Positions 53,018 through 62,892 of a DNA stretch of 64,000 nt are shown here, piece by piece. Every line of letters begins with the position of its first letter. Positions within the stretch are counted from its first letter, which is position 1. The translations under genes were made by a program, and so were the position numbers. Source of the stretch: Enterobacter sp. RHBSTW-00994 (GTDB lineage: Bacteria > Pseudomonadota > Gammaproteobacteria > Enterobacterales > Enterobacteriaceae); assembly GCF_013782625.1 (NCBI RefSeq), contig NZ_CP056199.1:3428588-3492587 (forward strand), in the 5' to 3' direction. The notes beneath the pieces are model-generated. The model had not been told where the DNA came from. It ran no database searches and saw only the letters and a list, made by a program, of their open reading frames with translations.

Positions 53018-53794
53018 TCAGATAATACGGTTGGTTTTTAAATCTCTCAGGAAACCACCCCAGCGACGTTCATAGAAGGGAGAGATGTGTTCAGTAATGA
53101 AATGGCTGATGCCCTTCTCACCTTTAACCACCCGACAAATGTCAATCGGCTCATCGCCCGGGAGTGTATCGGTAGCAACACTTCCCGCCGCCTGAATGAT
53201 CTCGTCAATATCACCATCCGCTTCAATACCGATCAGTAAAATTGGCTGTTCGTCAGCGCTCTCCTTAATTGAGCACAGAAACGCACGTTTCACCGGTTTA
53301 AGGGTTTTGAACAGGGTCGTCAGCGAGTCAATCATCTGCGCAGGCGGCTCGGCCACCTCCGACAACAGCAGCGTTTCACCGCCTTCAATCACCTCTTGCA
53401 TGCTCAGTGGATCCCCTTCCTCGCCAATCAGGTGGCTGATTTCACGCGGAGTAAACTCTTTCCCGGTCGGCAATTTGGCATTCAGGAATAGGGTTTCGCC
53501 CAGCGTCATATCAAACAGGGTGCGCACAGGCATGACAACAAACGCTTGTTCGTCTTCAACGGCTTTCTGCAATGCATCCAGAGAGGTGAAGAACGGGATC
53601 ACTGATGTGCCGTCGTCTTTTTCCCAGTGCAGCAGATCCAGCGCACTGTCTTCAACAACCTGCTCACCTTCCGCCGCGGCCCCAGGAACCCAAACGGTGG
53701 AATCCAGCAAAGTGCGGAAGAATGCCGGGCGGTGGGCAGGCTCCGTCGCCGCCTGTTCCAGCAAGGTTTCTAATTCGTTTTTGGTTTCGGACAT
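53018..53794 (-). CDS. sseB: SseB, enhanced serine sensitivity protein
   Basis: Cytoplasmic protein with two SseB domains; in E. coli, overproduction of the sseB region raises serine sensitivity, but the biochemical role is unknown. 258 residues as in E. coli. An acidic N-terminus (SETKNELETLLEQAATEPAHRPAFF) and the conserved TSLDALQKAVEDEQAFVVMP segment near 70. It is convergent with sseA and downstream of pepB. No enzymatic motif seen. Confidence 0.93.
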   Translation of the reverse strand: MSETKNELETLLEQAATEPAHRPAFFRTLLDSTVWVPGAAAEGEQVVEDSALDLLHWEKDDGTSVIPFFTSLDALQKAVEDEQAFVVMPVRTLFDMTLGETLFLNAKLPTGKEFTPREISHLIGEEGDPLSMQEVIEGGETLLLSEVAEPPAQMIDSLTTLFKTLKPVKRAFLCSIKESADEQPILLIGIEADGDIDEIIQAAGSVATDTLPGDEPIDICRVVKGEKGISHFITEHISPFYERRWGGFLRDLKTNRII

Positions 53795-53815
53795 AACAAT
53801 TCCAGATGTTGCATT

Positions 53816-53843
53816 TTCCCCTCCCCTTGTGGAGAGAGGGGAA
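53816..53843. terminator. Hairpin between pepB and sseB
   Basis: TTCCCCTC and GAGGGGAA form a stem about a 12-base loop, just past the pepB stop. It belongs to the CCCTC-type palindromes of this genome. Confidence 0.5.
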
Positions 53844-53849
53844 TGGCAA

Positions 53850-55136
53850 TTACTCAGCGGTCAGCAGGTTCGCAACGGTACGTACGCCGAGACCGGTTGC
53901 TCCCGCAGACCACTGCTCAACGGCCGCTTTACGGTAAGTTGCTGAGCAGTCGATATGCAGCCAGCCTTCGTGGTAGTTCTCAACGAAATGAGACAGGAAA
54001 CCTGCTGCGGTACTCGCACCTGCCGGATAAGCAGCGCTCGCGGTGTTATTCAGTTCGGCAAAGTTTGATGGCAACTGGCTGCGGTGGAACTCAGCCAGCG
54101 GCAGACGCCAGAACGGTTCGTTCTCAGCGGCGGCGCTCGCCAGCAGACGGGCAGCCAATTTGTCATCGAAGCTGAACAGCGCGTGGTAATCGTTACCCAA
54201 TGCCGTTTTTGCCGCACCGGTCAGGGTCGCCATGTCGATAATCAGCTCTGGCTTCTGGGCAGAAGCGTCGATCAGGCCATCAGCCAATACCAGACGACCT
54301 TCCGCGTCCGTGTTCATCACTTCGACGTTTTTGCCGTTACGGTAGCGAATAATGTCGCCCAGTTTGAAGGCATTACCGCTCACCATGTTGTCTGCACAGC
54401 ACAGGTACAGCTTCACGCGCTTGTTCAGACCACGGGTAATCGCGAATGCCAGCGCACCGGTAATCGTTGCAGCACCACCCATATCAGACTTCATGGAATC
54501 CATGAACGCGCTCTGCTTCAGGCTGTAACCACCGGTATCAAAGGTGATGCCTTTACCCACCAGACAGGCAAATACAGGCGCCGCTTTGTCGCCTGTTGGG
54601 TTGTAGTCCAGTGCCAGCAGCACCGGAGGGCGCTCAGAACCACGGCCCACAGTGTGGATCCCCATGTAGTTCTGTTCACGCAGATCTTCGCCCTTGGTGA
54701 TGCGATATGACATTTTGTCACCCGCAACGCCGCACAGCAGGTCAACTGCACGCTGCGCCAGTTGCTCAGGGCCAAGTTCCTCAGCCGGCGCATTAATGGT
54801 ATCGCGAACCCAGTCAATAATTTTCAGGCGGCTTTCCAGCTCTTTCTGACCTGCTTCATCAAGGTCTGCCCACTCAATTTTGCGGGAACCTTTTGGCGCT
54901 TTGTAACCTGCCCAGAATGCCCAACTGCGATCGATATCCCAGCCTTCGCCCGCAAGGGTGACATGTTTAATGCCAAGACCGTCGATTTTACGCGCCGCGC
55001 GCTGGATCAGACCTGAATCATCTTTGCCGGTCAGGTGCAGGGTAATACCGTCGTTGTTAATGCTGTAGGCCGCCTTCTCACCCCAGCGCGCATCGGCAGG
55101 CTGCGTAGAGAGCGTAATCTTCATCGCTTCGGTCAT
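53850..55136 (-). CDS. pepB: Aminopeptidase B PepB
   Basis: Metal-dependent leucyl-type (M17) aminopeptidase that helps degrade peptides in the cytoplasm. 428 residues (E. coli 427). The M17 signature [14 protein letters not shown] is near residue 275, with metal ligands in the [14 protein letters not shown] and [15 protein letters not shown] segments (about 195-225). The start at 55136 (MTEAMKIT) is the E. coli start; an upstream frame to 55226 enters an ERIC element. It is downstream of iscX but separated by that ERIC, so it may lie outside the isc transcript. Confidence 0.95.
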   Translation of the reverse strand: MTEAMKITLSTQPADARWGEKAAYSINNDGITLHLTGKDDSGLIQRAARKIDGLGIKHVTLAGEGWDIDRSWAFWAGYKAPKGSRKIEWADLDEAGQKELESRLKIIDWVRDTINAPAEELGPEQLAQRAVDLLCGVAGDKMSYRITKGEDLREQNYMGIHTVGRGSERPPVLLALDYNPTGDKAAPVFACLVGKGITFDTGGYSLKQSAFMDSMKSDMGGAATITGALAFAITRGLNKRVKLYLCCADNMVSGNAFKLGDIIRYRNGKNVEVMNTDAEGRLVLADGLIDASAQKPELIIDMATLTGAAKTALGNDYHALFSFDDKLAARLLASAAAENEPFWRLPLAEFHRSQLPSNFAELNNTASAAYPAGASTAAGFLSHFVENYHEGWLHIDCSATYRKAAVEQWSAGATGLGVRTVANLLTAE

Positions 55137-55190
55137 TTTATTTATCCTTATTAGCAAACGGGCCGCCTGAAGGCAGCCCATAGAGTCTCT

Positions 55191-55317
55191 TTCCACTAAA
55201 TGATTCGCGTTGCAGGAAGGCGGCAAGCGAGTGAATCCCCAGGAGCAGAGATCACTCTATGACTGGGGTAAACAAGCGCAGCCAACACATCGGCAACGTG
55301 AAGCATGACGTGAAAAT
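55191..55317 (+). repeat. ERIC element between iscX and pepB
   Basis: About 127 bases with the ERIC landmarks TGCAGGAAGGCGGCAAG and the facing ATCCCCAGGAG and CTGGGGT arms. It fills most of the gap between the iscX stop and the pepB start. It runs opposite in orientation to the copy at 29135-29261. Confidence 0.85.
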
Positions 55318-55517
55318 TATTCTGCTTCATCTAACCAGACTAACAGAATCGCCTCCAGAATTTTTTCATTCGATGCGTTTGGATCATCATCAAAATCGTC
55401 TAAATCGCAAATCCACTGATGCATATCGGTGAATCGTACGGTTTTCGGATCGAGATCCGGATTGGCATCAAAAAGTGCCTCGCCGATTTCACGGCTGTCT
55501 GTCCATTTCAGTCCCAT
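55317..55517 (-). CDS. iscX: Iron-sulfur assembly adaptor IscX
   Basis: Small acidic protein that binds IscS and iron and tunes cluster assembly. 66 residues as in E. coli, rich in Asp and Glu ([15 protein letters not shown] near 38-52). The start at 55517 (MGLKWTDSR) is one base after the fdx stop; an ATG at 55529 lies inside fdx. Last gene of the isc operon; its stop abuts an ERIC element. Confidence 0.95.
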   Translation of the reverse strand: MGLKWTDSREIGEALFDANPDLDPKTVRFTDMHQWICDLDDFDDDPNASNEKILEAILLVWLDEAE

Positions 55518-55518
55518 A

Positions 55519-55854
55519 TCAGTGCTCACGTGCGTGGTTGATGGTGTAGCGTGGGAACTCCACGACCAGATCCTCGTCGGTCACGCTTGCCTGGCAGCTT
55601 AAACGACTGTCCGGTTCCAGACCCCATGCTTTATCCAGCATGTCGTCTTCATCTTCAGTGCTCTCCGCGAGAGAGTCAAAACCTTCACGCACGATGCAGT
55701 GGCAAGTGGTGCAGGCACAGGATTTTTCACAGGCGTGTTCAATCTCGATACCGTTACGCAAGGCAACATCAAGAATGGTTTCGCCAGTCTCAGCTTCCAG
55801 AACTGCGCCATCCGGACAGAGGTCCGCATGAGGCAAAATAACAATCTTTGGCAT
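55519..55854 (-). CDS. fdx: [2Fe-2S] ferredoxin Fdx
   Basis: Electron donor for cluster assembly. 111 residues as in E. coli. The cluster ligands are in [12 protein letters not shown] (about 42-53, CX5CX2C) with the last Cys in the LSCQASV segment near 87. Its stop is one base before iscX and its start one base after the hscA stop. Confidence 0.96.
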   Translation of the reverse strand: MPKIVILPHADLCPDGAVLEAETGETILDVALRNGIEIEHACEKSCACTTCHCIVREGFDSLAESTEDEDDMLDKAWGLEPDSRLSCQASVTDEDLVVEFPRYTINHAREH

Positions 55855-55855
55855 A

Positions 55856-57706
55856 TTAAACCTCGTCCACGGACTGGCCTTTCAGCGCGACGCGAACAGA
55901 TTTGTCCATGCGGCGAGCGGCAAAGTCCTGGGTTTGTTTATCAACGTTTTTAATGGCTTCTTCTATTGCATCAGCGTCATCGCCTTCAGCAACCACACGT
56001 AAGGTGTCGGCAGCATCGTCAATCACCTGACGCTCAGCGGCGCTTAGCAGCGCGGCATCGGCAGTGAGTGCACCTGTCAGACTTTCCAGCACGCGTGCGG
56101 CTTCAACTTTCTGTTCTGCCAGCATACGGGCCTTAACATCCTGATCGGCGTAGCTCATTGAATCCTGAATCATGGTGGCGATTTCGCCATCGGTCAGACC
56201 GTAAGAAGGTTTCACCTGGATGGACGACTCAACGCCTGTCGATTTTTCCATCGCCGTCACGCTGAGCAGGCCATCAGCATCAACCTGGAAGGTCACGCGA
56301 ATATGCGCGCCACCCGCAGGCAATGCCGGAATGCCTCGCAGCGCAAAACGCGCCAGCGAACGGCAGTCCTGCACCAGTTCACGTTCGCCCTGCATCACAT
56401 GAATGGACATGGCAGTCTGGCCATCTTTAAAGGTGGTGAATTCCTGCGCCCGCGCCACCGGAATCGTGGTGTTACGCGGGATCACTTTCTCCACCAGGCC
56501 GCCCATAGTTTCTAAACCGAGGGACAGCGGGATAACGTCCAGCAACAGCATTTCGCTGTCCGGCTTGTTACCTACCAGAATATCCGCCTGAATAGCAGCA
56601 CCGATAGCAACGACTTTATCCGGATCGATGGAGGTCAGCGGCGTCCGGCCAAAGAATTCGCCGACGCGTTCACGTACCAGAGGTACGCGAGTAGACCCCC
56701 CCACCATGACCACTTCCAGCACCTCATCAGCTTCAACACCCGCATCTTTCAATGCGCGGCGGCAGGCCAACAGCGTGCGTTTTACCAGGGAAGTAATTAG
56801 GTCATTAAACTGTTCACGGGTGATTTCACCCTGCCAGCCAGCCACGTTAATGGTGACAGACTGCGCATCGCTCAGCGCAATTTTCGCATCAATAGCCGCA
56901 TCCAGCAGTTCACGCTGCACGCGCGCATCACTGCGATCGGTAATGCCCGCCTGCTGGCGGATGTAATCGGCCAGCAGATGGTCGAAATCATCGCCGCCCA
57001 GCGCGGAATCCCCGCCGGTGGCCAGCACCTCAAACACACCACGACTCAGGCGCAGAATGGAGATATCAAAGGTTCCGCCACCCAGATCGTAAACTGCAAT
57101 CACCCCTTCCTGACCAGAGTCCAGGCCGTAAGCAATTGCAGCCGCAGTCGGTTCGTTCAACAGACGCAATACGTGCAGACCCGCCAGACGCGCCGCGTCT
57201 TTCGTACCCTGACGCTGCGCATCGTCAAAATAGGCTGGAACGGTGATAACCACGCCGTCGAGCTCGCCCTGTAGCGTCTCGGTCGCACGCGTCGCCAGCG
57301 CTTTGAGGATGTCCGCGGAGACACGAATCGGGTTCAGCAGACCGGCCTCTGTTGCGATCATCGGCAGGCCATTTTCGCTTGCCTGTAACTGATAGGGCAA
57401 ATGCGGGTAACGGGTTTGAATATCGGCCAGAGAGCGGCCCATCATTCGTTTGACCGAACTGATGGTATTGGCAGGATCGCGCGAAGCATTAGCGCGCGCG
57501 TCATAGCCCACCACGTAGCCCTGCTCCTGATAGTGGACTACGGACGGTAACAGGTGACGCCCTTCGGCATCTGCAAGCGTTTCCGCCTGGCTGCTACGCA
57601 CGGTTGCCACGAGGGAATTGGTTGTGCCTAAGTCGATGCCCACCGCCAGACGACGCTGGTGCGGCGCGGCACTTAAGCCAGGCTCACTAATTTGTAATAA
57701 GGCCAT
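55856..57706 (-). CDS. hscA: Hsp70-type Fe-S chaperone HscA
   Basis: ATP-dependent chaperone that acts with HscB to help release clusters from IscU. 616 residues as in E. coli. N-terminal ATPase ([38 protein letters not shown]), interdomain linker [13 protein letters not shown] and a substrate-binding domain that recognises the LPPVK motif of IscU. hscB lies 14 bases upstream. Confidence 0.96.
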   Translation of the reverse strand: MALLQISEPGLSAAPHQRRLAVGIDLGTTNSLVATVRSSQAETLADAEGRHLLPSVVHYQEQGYVVGYDARANASRDPANTISSVKRMMGRSLADIQTRYPHLPYQLQASENGLPMIATEAGLLNPIRVSADILKALATRATETLQGELDGVVITVPAYFDDAQRQGTKDAARLAGLHVLRLLNEPTAAAIAYGLDSGQEGVIAVYDLGGGTFDISILRLSRGVFEVLATGGDSALGGDDFDHLLADYIRQQAGITDRSDARVQRELLDAAIDAKIALSDAQSVTINVAGWQGEITREQFNDLITSLVKRTLLACRRALKDAGVEADEVLEVVMVGGSTRVPLVRERVGEFFGRTPLTSIDPDKVVAIGAAIQADILVGNKPDSEMLLLDVIPLSLGLETMGGLVEKVIPRNTTIPVARAQEFTTFKDGQTAMSIHVMQGERELVQDCRSLARFALRGIPALPAGGAHIRVTFQVDADGLLSVTAMEKSTGVESSIQVKPSYGLTDGEIATMIQDSMSYADQDVKARMLAEQKVEAARVLESLTGALTADAALLSAAERQVIDDAADTLRVVAEGDDADAIEEAIKNVDKQTQDFAARRMDKSVRVALKGQSVDEV

Positions 57707-57720
57707 AATTGCTTCCGAAA

Positions 57721-58236
57721 TTAAAAATCGAGCAGCTTTTCTTCGAGTTGTTCAGCACTGCTTCGTAGCTTATCGAGAAAACGCAGTTTGCGTACAGTGT
57801 CCGCCGCCACGTCCCACGTCTCGTTATTCAATTGTTCAACCATCTGTTGATGGCGAGTATCAAACATGCTTTTGACACGTTTGATGAAACTTTCCAGGCG
57901 CGCTTCGTCTTTTGCCTGTTCAATCTCATCCAGCTCTTCGCGCAGTTCCAGTTGTTCCATCAGGAATGCAGTATCACGCACGGTATGCTGTTCACTTGCC
58001 AGTTCAAAACCGTGTAGAGAGAGCAGATATTCTGCGCGCGTCAACGGATGACGCAGCGTTTGCCACGCCTGATTGATCGTCGCAGATTGCGAAACTGCCG
58101 CCAGTTGCTCTGACGGCGTCCCACTGGCGAACTTATCCGGATGGAACTGACGTTGCAGATCCTGGAAACGTATCGTCAGGGACGGAATATCTATCGGGTA
58201 CTGGGCGGGTAACCCGAAGAGGGTGAAGTAATCCAT
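57721..58236 (-). CDS. hscB: J-domain co-chaperone HscB
   Basis: DnaJ-like protein that delivers IscU to HscA and stimulates its ATPase. 171 residues as in E. coli. The J domain includes the HPDKF motif (near 32) and a C-terminal three-helix bundle binds IscU. An 78-base gap with a terminator-like hairpin separates it from iscA. Confidence 0.95.
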   Translation of the reverse strand: MDYFTLFGLPAQYPIDIPSLTIRFQDLQRQFHPDKFASGTPSEQLAAVSQSATINQAWQTLRHPLTRAEYLLSLHGFELASEQHTVRDTAFLMEQLELREELDEIEQAKDEARLESFIKRVKSMFDTRHQQMVEQLNNETWDVAADTVRKLRFLDKLRSSAEQLEEKLLDF

Positions 58237-58265
58237 AACAATCTCGGGGCTAGCCAGTTAAAACA

Positions 58266-58297
58266 AACCCCACGCGCAGCGTGTCTGCGGTGGGGTT
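58266..58297 (-). terminator. Internal attenuator-like terminator between iscA and hscB
   Basis: AACCCCAC and GTGGGGTT form a stem around a 16-base loop; the minus strand continues TTTGTTTTAACT. It would reduce hscBA-fdx-iscX relative to iscRSUA. Confidence 0.7.
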
Positions 58298-58314
58298 CTA
58301 CGGATGACGCACGA

Positions 58315-58638
58315 TTATACGTGGAAGCTTTCGCCGCAACCGCACTCGTCTTTTACGTTCGGGTTCGTAAATTTAAACCCTTCGTTAAGGCCTTCTTTCA
58401 CGAAGTCCAGTTGAGTGCCGTTGAGAAATTGCAGGCTCTTGCCATCGACCACCACCTTCACGCCTTTGTCTTCAAACACGGTATCGTCTGACGCCGGTTC
58501 ATCAACAAATTCCAGTACATAAGCCATACCAGAACAGCCGGAGGTACGTACACCCAGTCGCAGGCCAAAGCCTTTACCACGGTTCGCCAGGAAGGCGCTT
58601 ACTCGCGCGGCAGCGCTGTCGCTAAGGGTAATCGACAT
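58315..58638 (-). CDS. iscA: A-type iron-sulfur carrier IscA
   Basis: Carrier or alternative scaffold for clusters. 107 residues as in E. coli. The three ligand Cys are at SGCSGMAY (35) and ECGCGESF (99 and 101). The start at 58638 (MSITLSDSA) is chosen over a TTG six bases upstream. It follows iscU by 13 bases. Confidence 0.96.
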   Translation of the reverse strand: MSITLSDSAAARVSAFLANRGKGFGLRLGVRTSGCSGMAYVLEFVDEPASDDTVFEDKGVKVVVDGKSLQFLNGTQLDFVKEGLNEGFKFTNPNVKDECGCGESFHV

Positions 58639-58651
58639 ACTCAAACCTCAA

Positions 58652-59038
58652 TTATTTTGCTTCACGTTTACTTTTGTAATCCGCAATGGCGGCTTTAATC
58701 GCGTCTTCTGCCAGGATCGAGCAGTGAATTTTCACTGGAGGCAGTTCAAGTTCGTCAGCAATATCAGTATTTTTGATTGCCTGAGCTTCATCCAGAGACT
58801 TACCTTTCACCCATTCGGTGACCAGGGAGCTGGATGCGATAGCAGAACCGCAGCCGTAAGTCTTGAAACGCGCGTCTTCAATGATACCTTCATTGTTGAC
58901 TTTAATCTGCAACTTCATCACGTCGCCACATGCTGGTGCACCGACCATGCCACTTCCTACGCTCTCGTCGCTGTTGTCAAAAGAGCCAACGTTACGTGGG
59001 TTCTCGTAGTGATCAATTACTTTTTCGCTGTATGCCAT
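58652..59038 (-). CDS. iscU: Iron-sulfur scaffold IscU
   Basis: Scaffold on which clusters are built with IscS and handed to targets through HscAB. 128 residues as in E. coli. Ligand Cys at about 37 (GAPACGDVMK), 63 (KTYGCGSAIAS) and 106 (IHCSILAED), with the HscA-binding LPPVK at about 99-103. It follows iscS by 27 bases. Confidence 0.97.
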   Translation of the reverse strand: MAYSEKVIDHYENPRNVGSFDNSDESVGSGMVGAPACGDVMKLQIKVNNEGIIEDARFKTYGCGSAIASSSLVTEWVKGKSLDEAQAIKNTDIADELELPPVKIHCSILAEDAIKAAIADYKSKREAK

Positions 59039-59065
59039 GATTGAATTCTCCTTATCTGATACCGA

Positions 59066-60280
59066 TTAGTGATGTGACCATTCAATGCTGTTCAGATCCA
59101 CGCCCTGCTTGAACATTTCCCACAGTGGAGAAAGGTCACGCAGACGGCCGATGGAGTTACGAACCAGCTTGATGGTGTAGTCAATCTCTTCTTCGGTAGT
59201 GAAACGACCTAAAGAGAAACGGATAGAGCTGTGTGCCAGCTCGTCAGTCATACCCAGTGCACGCAGCACATAGGATGGCTCCAGACTTGCAGAGGTACAG
59301 GCAGAACCTGAAGACACAGCCAAGTCTTTCAGCGCCATGATCAGCGATTCACCTTCAACATAGTTGAAGCTGACGTTGAGGATGTTTGGAGCGCCCTGCT
59401 CGAGATCGCCGTTCAGATAGACTTCTTCCATATCTTTCACGCCGTCCCACAGACGGTTACGCAGAGTGCGCAGACGCGCCATCTCGGTTTCCATCTCTTC
59501 TTTCGCAATACGATATGCTTCGCCCATGCCCACGATCTGGTGAACAGGCAGAGTACCAGAACGCATGCCGCGCTCGTGACCACCGCCGTGCATCTGTGCT
59601 TCGATGCGGATACGTGGTTTACGACGAACATACAGCGCACCAATGCCTTTCGGGCCGTAGATTTTATGGCCGGAGAAGGACATCAGATCCACTTTCAACT
59701 GGCTCAGGTCGATAGGCAGTTTGCCCACGCTCTGGGTTGCATCAACGTGGTAAATGATGCCGCGCGCACGGCACATTTCGCCGATGGTCGCGATATCCTG
59801 TACTACGCCGATTTCGTTATTCACGTGCATGATAGAGACCAGAATGGTGTCGTCGCGCATTGCGGCTTCCAGCTCTTTCAGGTCAATGATACCGTTGCTT
59901 TGCGGGGCGAGATAGGTGACTTCAAATCCTTCACGCTCCAGCTGGCGGCAGGTATCCAGCACAGCTTTGTGTTCAGTTTTGCTGGTAATGACGTGCTTGC
60001 CTTTTTTCTGATAGAAGTTGGCTGCACCTTTGATCGCCAGGTTGTCGGATTCGGTCGCGCCGGAAGTGAAAACAATTTCACGCGGATCGGCGCCCACCAG
60101 GTCAGCAATCTGATTACGGGCGATATCAACCGCCTCTTCAGCATGCCAGCCAAAACGGTGTGAACGGGAAGCTGGGTTACCAAAGTTTCCGTCCAGGGTC
60201 AGACACTGCATCATTTTCTCGGCAACACGCGGGTCCACCGGCGTGGTTGCGGAGTAATCGAGATAGATCGGTAATTTCAT
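59066..60280 (-). CDS. iscS: Cysteine desulfurase IscS
   Basis: PLP enzyme that takes sulfur from cysteine as a persulfide for Fe-S clusters, tRNA thiolation and cofactors. 404 residues as in E. coli. The PLP lysine is in [12 protein letters not shown] (about 206) and the active Cys in [14 protein letters not shown] (about 328). The start at 60280 (MKLPIYLDY) is the E. coli start. The gap to iscR is 178 bases and holds GC-rich palindromes, which in E. coli allow separate handling of the iscR part. Confidence 0.97.
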   Translation of the reverse strand: MKLPIYLDYSATTPVDPRVAEKMMQCLTLDGNFGNPASRSHRFGWHAEEAVDIARNQIADLVGADPREIVFTSGATESDNLAIKGAANFYQKKGKHVITSKTEHKAVLDTCRQLEREGFEVTYLAPQSNGIIDLKELEAAMRDDTILVSIMHVNNEIGVVQDIATIGEMCRARGIIYHVDATQSVGKLPIDLSQLKVDLMSFSGHKIYGPKGIGALYVRRKPRIRIEAQMHGGGHERGMRSGTLPVHQIVGMGEAYRIAKEEMETEMARLRTLRNRLWDGVKDMEEVYLNGDLEQGAPNILNVSFNYVEGESLIMALKDLAVSSGSACTSASLEPSYVLRALGMTDELAHSSIRFSLGRFTTEEEIDYTIKLVRNSIGRLRDLSPLWEMFKQGVDLNSIEWSHH

Positions 60281-60458
60281 TGCTCTATAAACTCCGTACA
60301 TCGCTTCAATGCAAGGAATCAGGCTACCGGCTGGATGTACGACCGAGTACACGGGGCGGGTGAACGCCCCGGCCTGATTCTGAAATCTATTATAATTTTT
60401 TACCCTAACTGTTTTGCGATGCGGCAATGCCGCAGCGCCCCGAAACAGAACGGGTAAA

Positions 60459-60950
60459 TTATGCGCGCAGTTTCACGTCGATAGCGTCTTGTGCGCGGGT
60501 GCTGCGTTGGGAATCATGGCTATGCTGACGACCAGATACATCCAGAACTTCCTGGTTATTCACCAGTTCACCAAGGGTGATGTTGTTCAGGAAGCCGGTC
60601 AGACGGTCGCTCAAGTCGCGCCACAGCGCGTGGGTCAGGCACTTATCACCGCCCTGGCAGCCACCTTTGCCCTGACAACGCGTCGCATCAACAGACTCGT
60701 CAACAGCACTAATGACTTCACCCACCGCAATGCTGCCAGCGTCTTTACCCAGCAGATAACCGCCGCCTGGGCCACGTACACTGGAAACCAGTCCATTTTT
60801 ACGCAATCTGGAGAACAGTTGTTCCAGATAAGAAAGGGAAATTCCCTGACGTTCAGAAATATCAGCCAACGGAACCGGGCCCGTTTCAGAGTTGAGCGCA
60901 ACGTCCAGCATCGCGGTCACGGCATAACGCCCTTTAGATGTCAGTCTCAT
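60459..60950 (-). CDS. iscR: Fe-S sensing regulator IscR
   Basis: Rrf2-family regulator that senses Fe-S status through its own [2Fe-2S] cluster and represses the isc operon when the cluster is present. 163 residues (E. coli 162). Winged helix in the first 60 residues ([19 protein letters not shown]) and cluster Cys in [13 protein letters not shown] (about 92, 98, 104) with His 107 nearby. First gene of the isc operon; two type 1 IscR sites lie upstream. Confidence 0.97.
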   Translation of the reverse strand: MRLTSKGRYAVTAMLDVALNSETGPVPLADISERQGISLSYLEQLFSRLRKNGLVSSVRGPGGGYLLGKDAGSIAVGEVISAVDESVDATRCQGKGGCQGGDKCLTHALWRDLSDRLTGFLNNITLGELVNNQEVLDVSGRQHSHDSQRSTRAQDAIDVKLRA

Positions 60951-61032
60951 GTCTTACTTAACCTCAAACTCGCCCCTGCCCGGGGTTTTTTATTGTAAAA
61001 TGGGGATATTGCATAGCAGGGCCAAGTCTGAC

Positions 61033-61057
61033 ATTCCCGACTAAATTGGTCAACTAT
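61033..61057. promoter_or_regulatory. IscR type 1 site, proximal to iscR
   Basis: Read on the minus strand this 25-base site has ATAGTTGACC, then AGTCGGGAAT at the other end, fitting the type 1 pattern ATA-N3-GAC and GTC-N3-(T/A)AT. It lies about 83-107 bases before the iscR start. Confidence 0.8.
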
Positions 61058-61082
61058 TTACTTGACTGTTTTAGTCAGGTAT
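61058..61082. promoter_or_regulatory. IscR type 1 site, distal
   Basis: On the minus strand ATACCTGACT opens the site and AGTCAAGTAA closes it, a near-perfect type 1 match. It directly adjoins the proximal site, so binding can be cooperative. Confidence 0.85.
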
Positions 61083-61120
61083 TTAACGTTACGTGCCGTT
61101 TTGCCTCAGTGTGGCTTGAT

Positions 61121-61144
61121 GCCCTCACCCGCCGGAAGAGGGCA
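61121..61144. repeat. GC-rich palindrome after trmJ
   Basis: GCCCTC at the left end and GAGGGC at the right, with extra pairing inside, in the gap between the trmJ stop and the IscR sites. It lacks a clear U-run and resembles the hairpin at 1303-1340. Confidence 0.45.
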
Positions 61145-61157
61145 AAAAACGGTGCAA

Positions 61158-61886
61158 TCACTCTTTATTCTTCTGCTCAATCGACGCCAGAATACCGCGC
61201 AGGATGTTCAGTTCCTGGCTTTCAGGGCGCGCACGTGTGAACAGACGGCGCAGCTTATTCATGACCTGGCCTGGGTGACCTTCGCGAATAAAACCGGTAG
61301 AAAGCAGTGTCTGTTCCAGATGACCGTAGAAGCGTTCAAGGTCGTCAACCAGCGGATATGGCGTTTCTGCCTGCTCCACGCTCTCGCCTTTTTCCTGTGT
61401 TGCCAGCCAGGCCATACGCACTTCATAGGCGATCACCTGAACGGCCATCGCCAGATTCAGCGAGCTGTACTCCGGGTTCGCCGCGATGGCAACGTGGTAA
61501 TGGCATTTCTGTAATTCGTCGTTAGTCAGCCCGACACGCTCACGACCAAACACCAGCGCGACCGGAGCCTGTTCAGCCTCGGAAATGCTCTTCAGGCCAC
61601 ATTCACGCGGGTCCAGCATTGGCCACGGTAACGTACGGGAACGGGCGCTGGTTCCTACCACCAGGCTACATCCGGCAAGCGCTTCATCAAGCGTATCGAC
61701 GATTTGTGCATTACCAATCACATCACTTGCACCCGCCGCCAGCGCGATCGCCTGAGAGTCGGGTTTCACCAGCGGATTAACCAACCACAAATTGGTTAAT
61801 CCCATTGTTTTCATTGCGCGGGCGACAGAGCCCATGTTGCCGGTATGCGATGTTTCGACCAGCACGATTCGAATGTTTTGCAGCAT
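61158..61886 (-). CDS. trmJ: tRNA (cytidine/uridine-2'-O-)-methyltransferase TrmJ
   Basis: SPOUT-class enzyme that methylates the 2'-hydroxyl at position 32 of several tRNAs. 242 residues (E. coli 246). The SAM-binding trefoil knot motifs are near [11 protein letters not shown] (about 115) and [19 protein letters not shown] (about 135-150), with N-terminal [18 protein letters not shown]. The start at 61886 (MLQNIRIVL) is the E. coli start. It lies upstream of iscR on the same strand. Confidence 0.95.
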   Translation of the reverse strand: MLQNIRIVLVETSHTGNMGSVARAMKTMGLTNLWLVNPLVKPDSQAIALAAGASDVIGNAQIVDTLDEALAGCSLVVGTSARSRTLPWPMLDPRECGLKSISEAEQAPVALVFGRERVGLTNDELQKCHYHVAIAANPEYSSLNLAMAVQVIAYEVRMAWLATQEKGESVEQAETPYPLVDDLERFYGHLEQTLLSTGFIREGHPGQVMNKLRRLFTRARPESQELNILRGILASIEQKNKE

Positions 61887-62018
61887 AATTTTTCTGTGTC
61901 TGAATTCAGTGTCTGAAGAATATTCGGGCATATTATCATAAACGAGAGACATAATCCGAACTCGCTGCTATACTCTGCGCCGATTTTCCCGTTCTTTAAC
62001 ATCCAGTGAGAGAGACCG

Positions 62019-62822
62019 ATGCATCCGATGCTGACCATCGCCGTGCGCGCAGCGCGCAAGGCGGGTAATGTAATTGCCAAACACTACGAAACACCTGACT
62101 CCGTAGAAACCAGCCAGAAAGGCAGCAATGATTTCGTGACGAATGTCGATAAAGCCGCAGAAGCGATTATTATCGAAACAATCCGCAAATCTTACCCGCA
62201 GCACACCATCATCACCGAAGAAAGCGGTGAACACGAAGGTACAGATCAGGATGTTCAATGGGTTATCGATCCACTGGATGGCACGACCAACTTCGTAAAA
62301 CGTCTTCCACACTTCTCTGTATCTATCGCAGTACGCATTAAAGGCCGTACTGAAGTTGCTGTGGTTTATGATCCAATGCGTAACGAACTCTTCACCGCGA
62401 CCCGCGGCCAGGGGGCTCAACTGAATGGTTATCGTCTGCGCGGCAGCAATGCTCGCGATCTGGATGGTACTATTCTGGCGACCGGCTTCCCGTTCAAAGC
62501 CAAACAACACGCTACTGCATACATGAATATCCTGGGCAAGCTGTTCACCGAATGTGCTGACTTCCGTCGCACCGGCTCTGCTGCACTGGATCTGGCGTAT
62601 GTTGCTGCTGGCCGCGTTGACGGTTACTTCGAAATTGGCCTGAAGCCGTGGGATTTCGCTGCTGGCGAACTGATTGCACGCGAAGCTGGCGCGCTGGTGT
62701 GCGATTTCACCGGTGGTCACAACTACATGCTGACAGGCAACATCGTGGCGGGTAACCCACGTGTGGTTAAAGCCATGCTGGCAAATATGCGTGATGAACT
62801 GAGCGAAGCGCTGAAGCGTTAA
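62019..62822 (+). CDS. suhB: Inositol monophosphatase family protein SuhB
   Basis: Magnesium-dependent phosphatase of the IMPase family that in E. coli also binds the rRNA antitermination complex. 267 residues as in E. coli. Metal and catalytic residues in IITEESGEHEG (Glu about 67), WVIDPLDGTTNF (about 83-94) and KPWDFAAGELIAREAGA (about 210). It diverges from trmJ and converges with the zevB-like gene. Confidence 0.97.
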   Translation: MHPMLTIAVRAARKAGNVIAKHYETPDSVETSQKGSNDFVTNVDKAAEAIIIETIRKSYPQHTIITEESGEHEGTDQDVQWVIDPLDGTTNFVKRLPHFSVSIAVRIKGRTEVAVVYDPMRNELFTATRGQGAQLNGYRLRGSNARDLDGTILATGFPFKAKQHATAYMNILGKLFTECADFRRTGSAALDLAYVAAGRVDGYFEIGLKPWDFAAGELIAREAGALVCDFTGGHNYMLTGNIVAGNPRVVKAMLANMRDELSEALKR

Positions 62823-62836
62823 TTCAGCTCATCGCC

Positions 62837-62874
62837 CCAGCCTGGTCATCCTCTATGGGAGAAGGCCAGGCTGG
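62837..62874. terminator. Hairpin between suhB and the zevB-like gene
   Basis: CCAGCCTGG and CCAGGCTGG form a stem around a long loop, 15 bases after suhB. Weak U-run. Confidence 0.55.
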
Positions 62875-62892
62875 ACATCAAATCACATACCG

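Noticed and set aside
55137..55226. Longer N-terminus for pepB
   Set aside because: The added codons run into an ERIC element and do not match known PepB proteins.
60281..60427. Longer N-terminus for iscS
   Set aside because: The extension lies in the iscR-iscS intergenic region, whereas the 404-residue start matches E. coli exactly.
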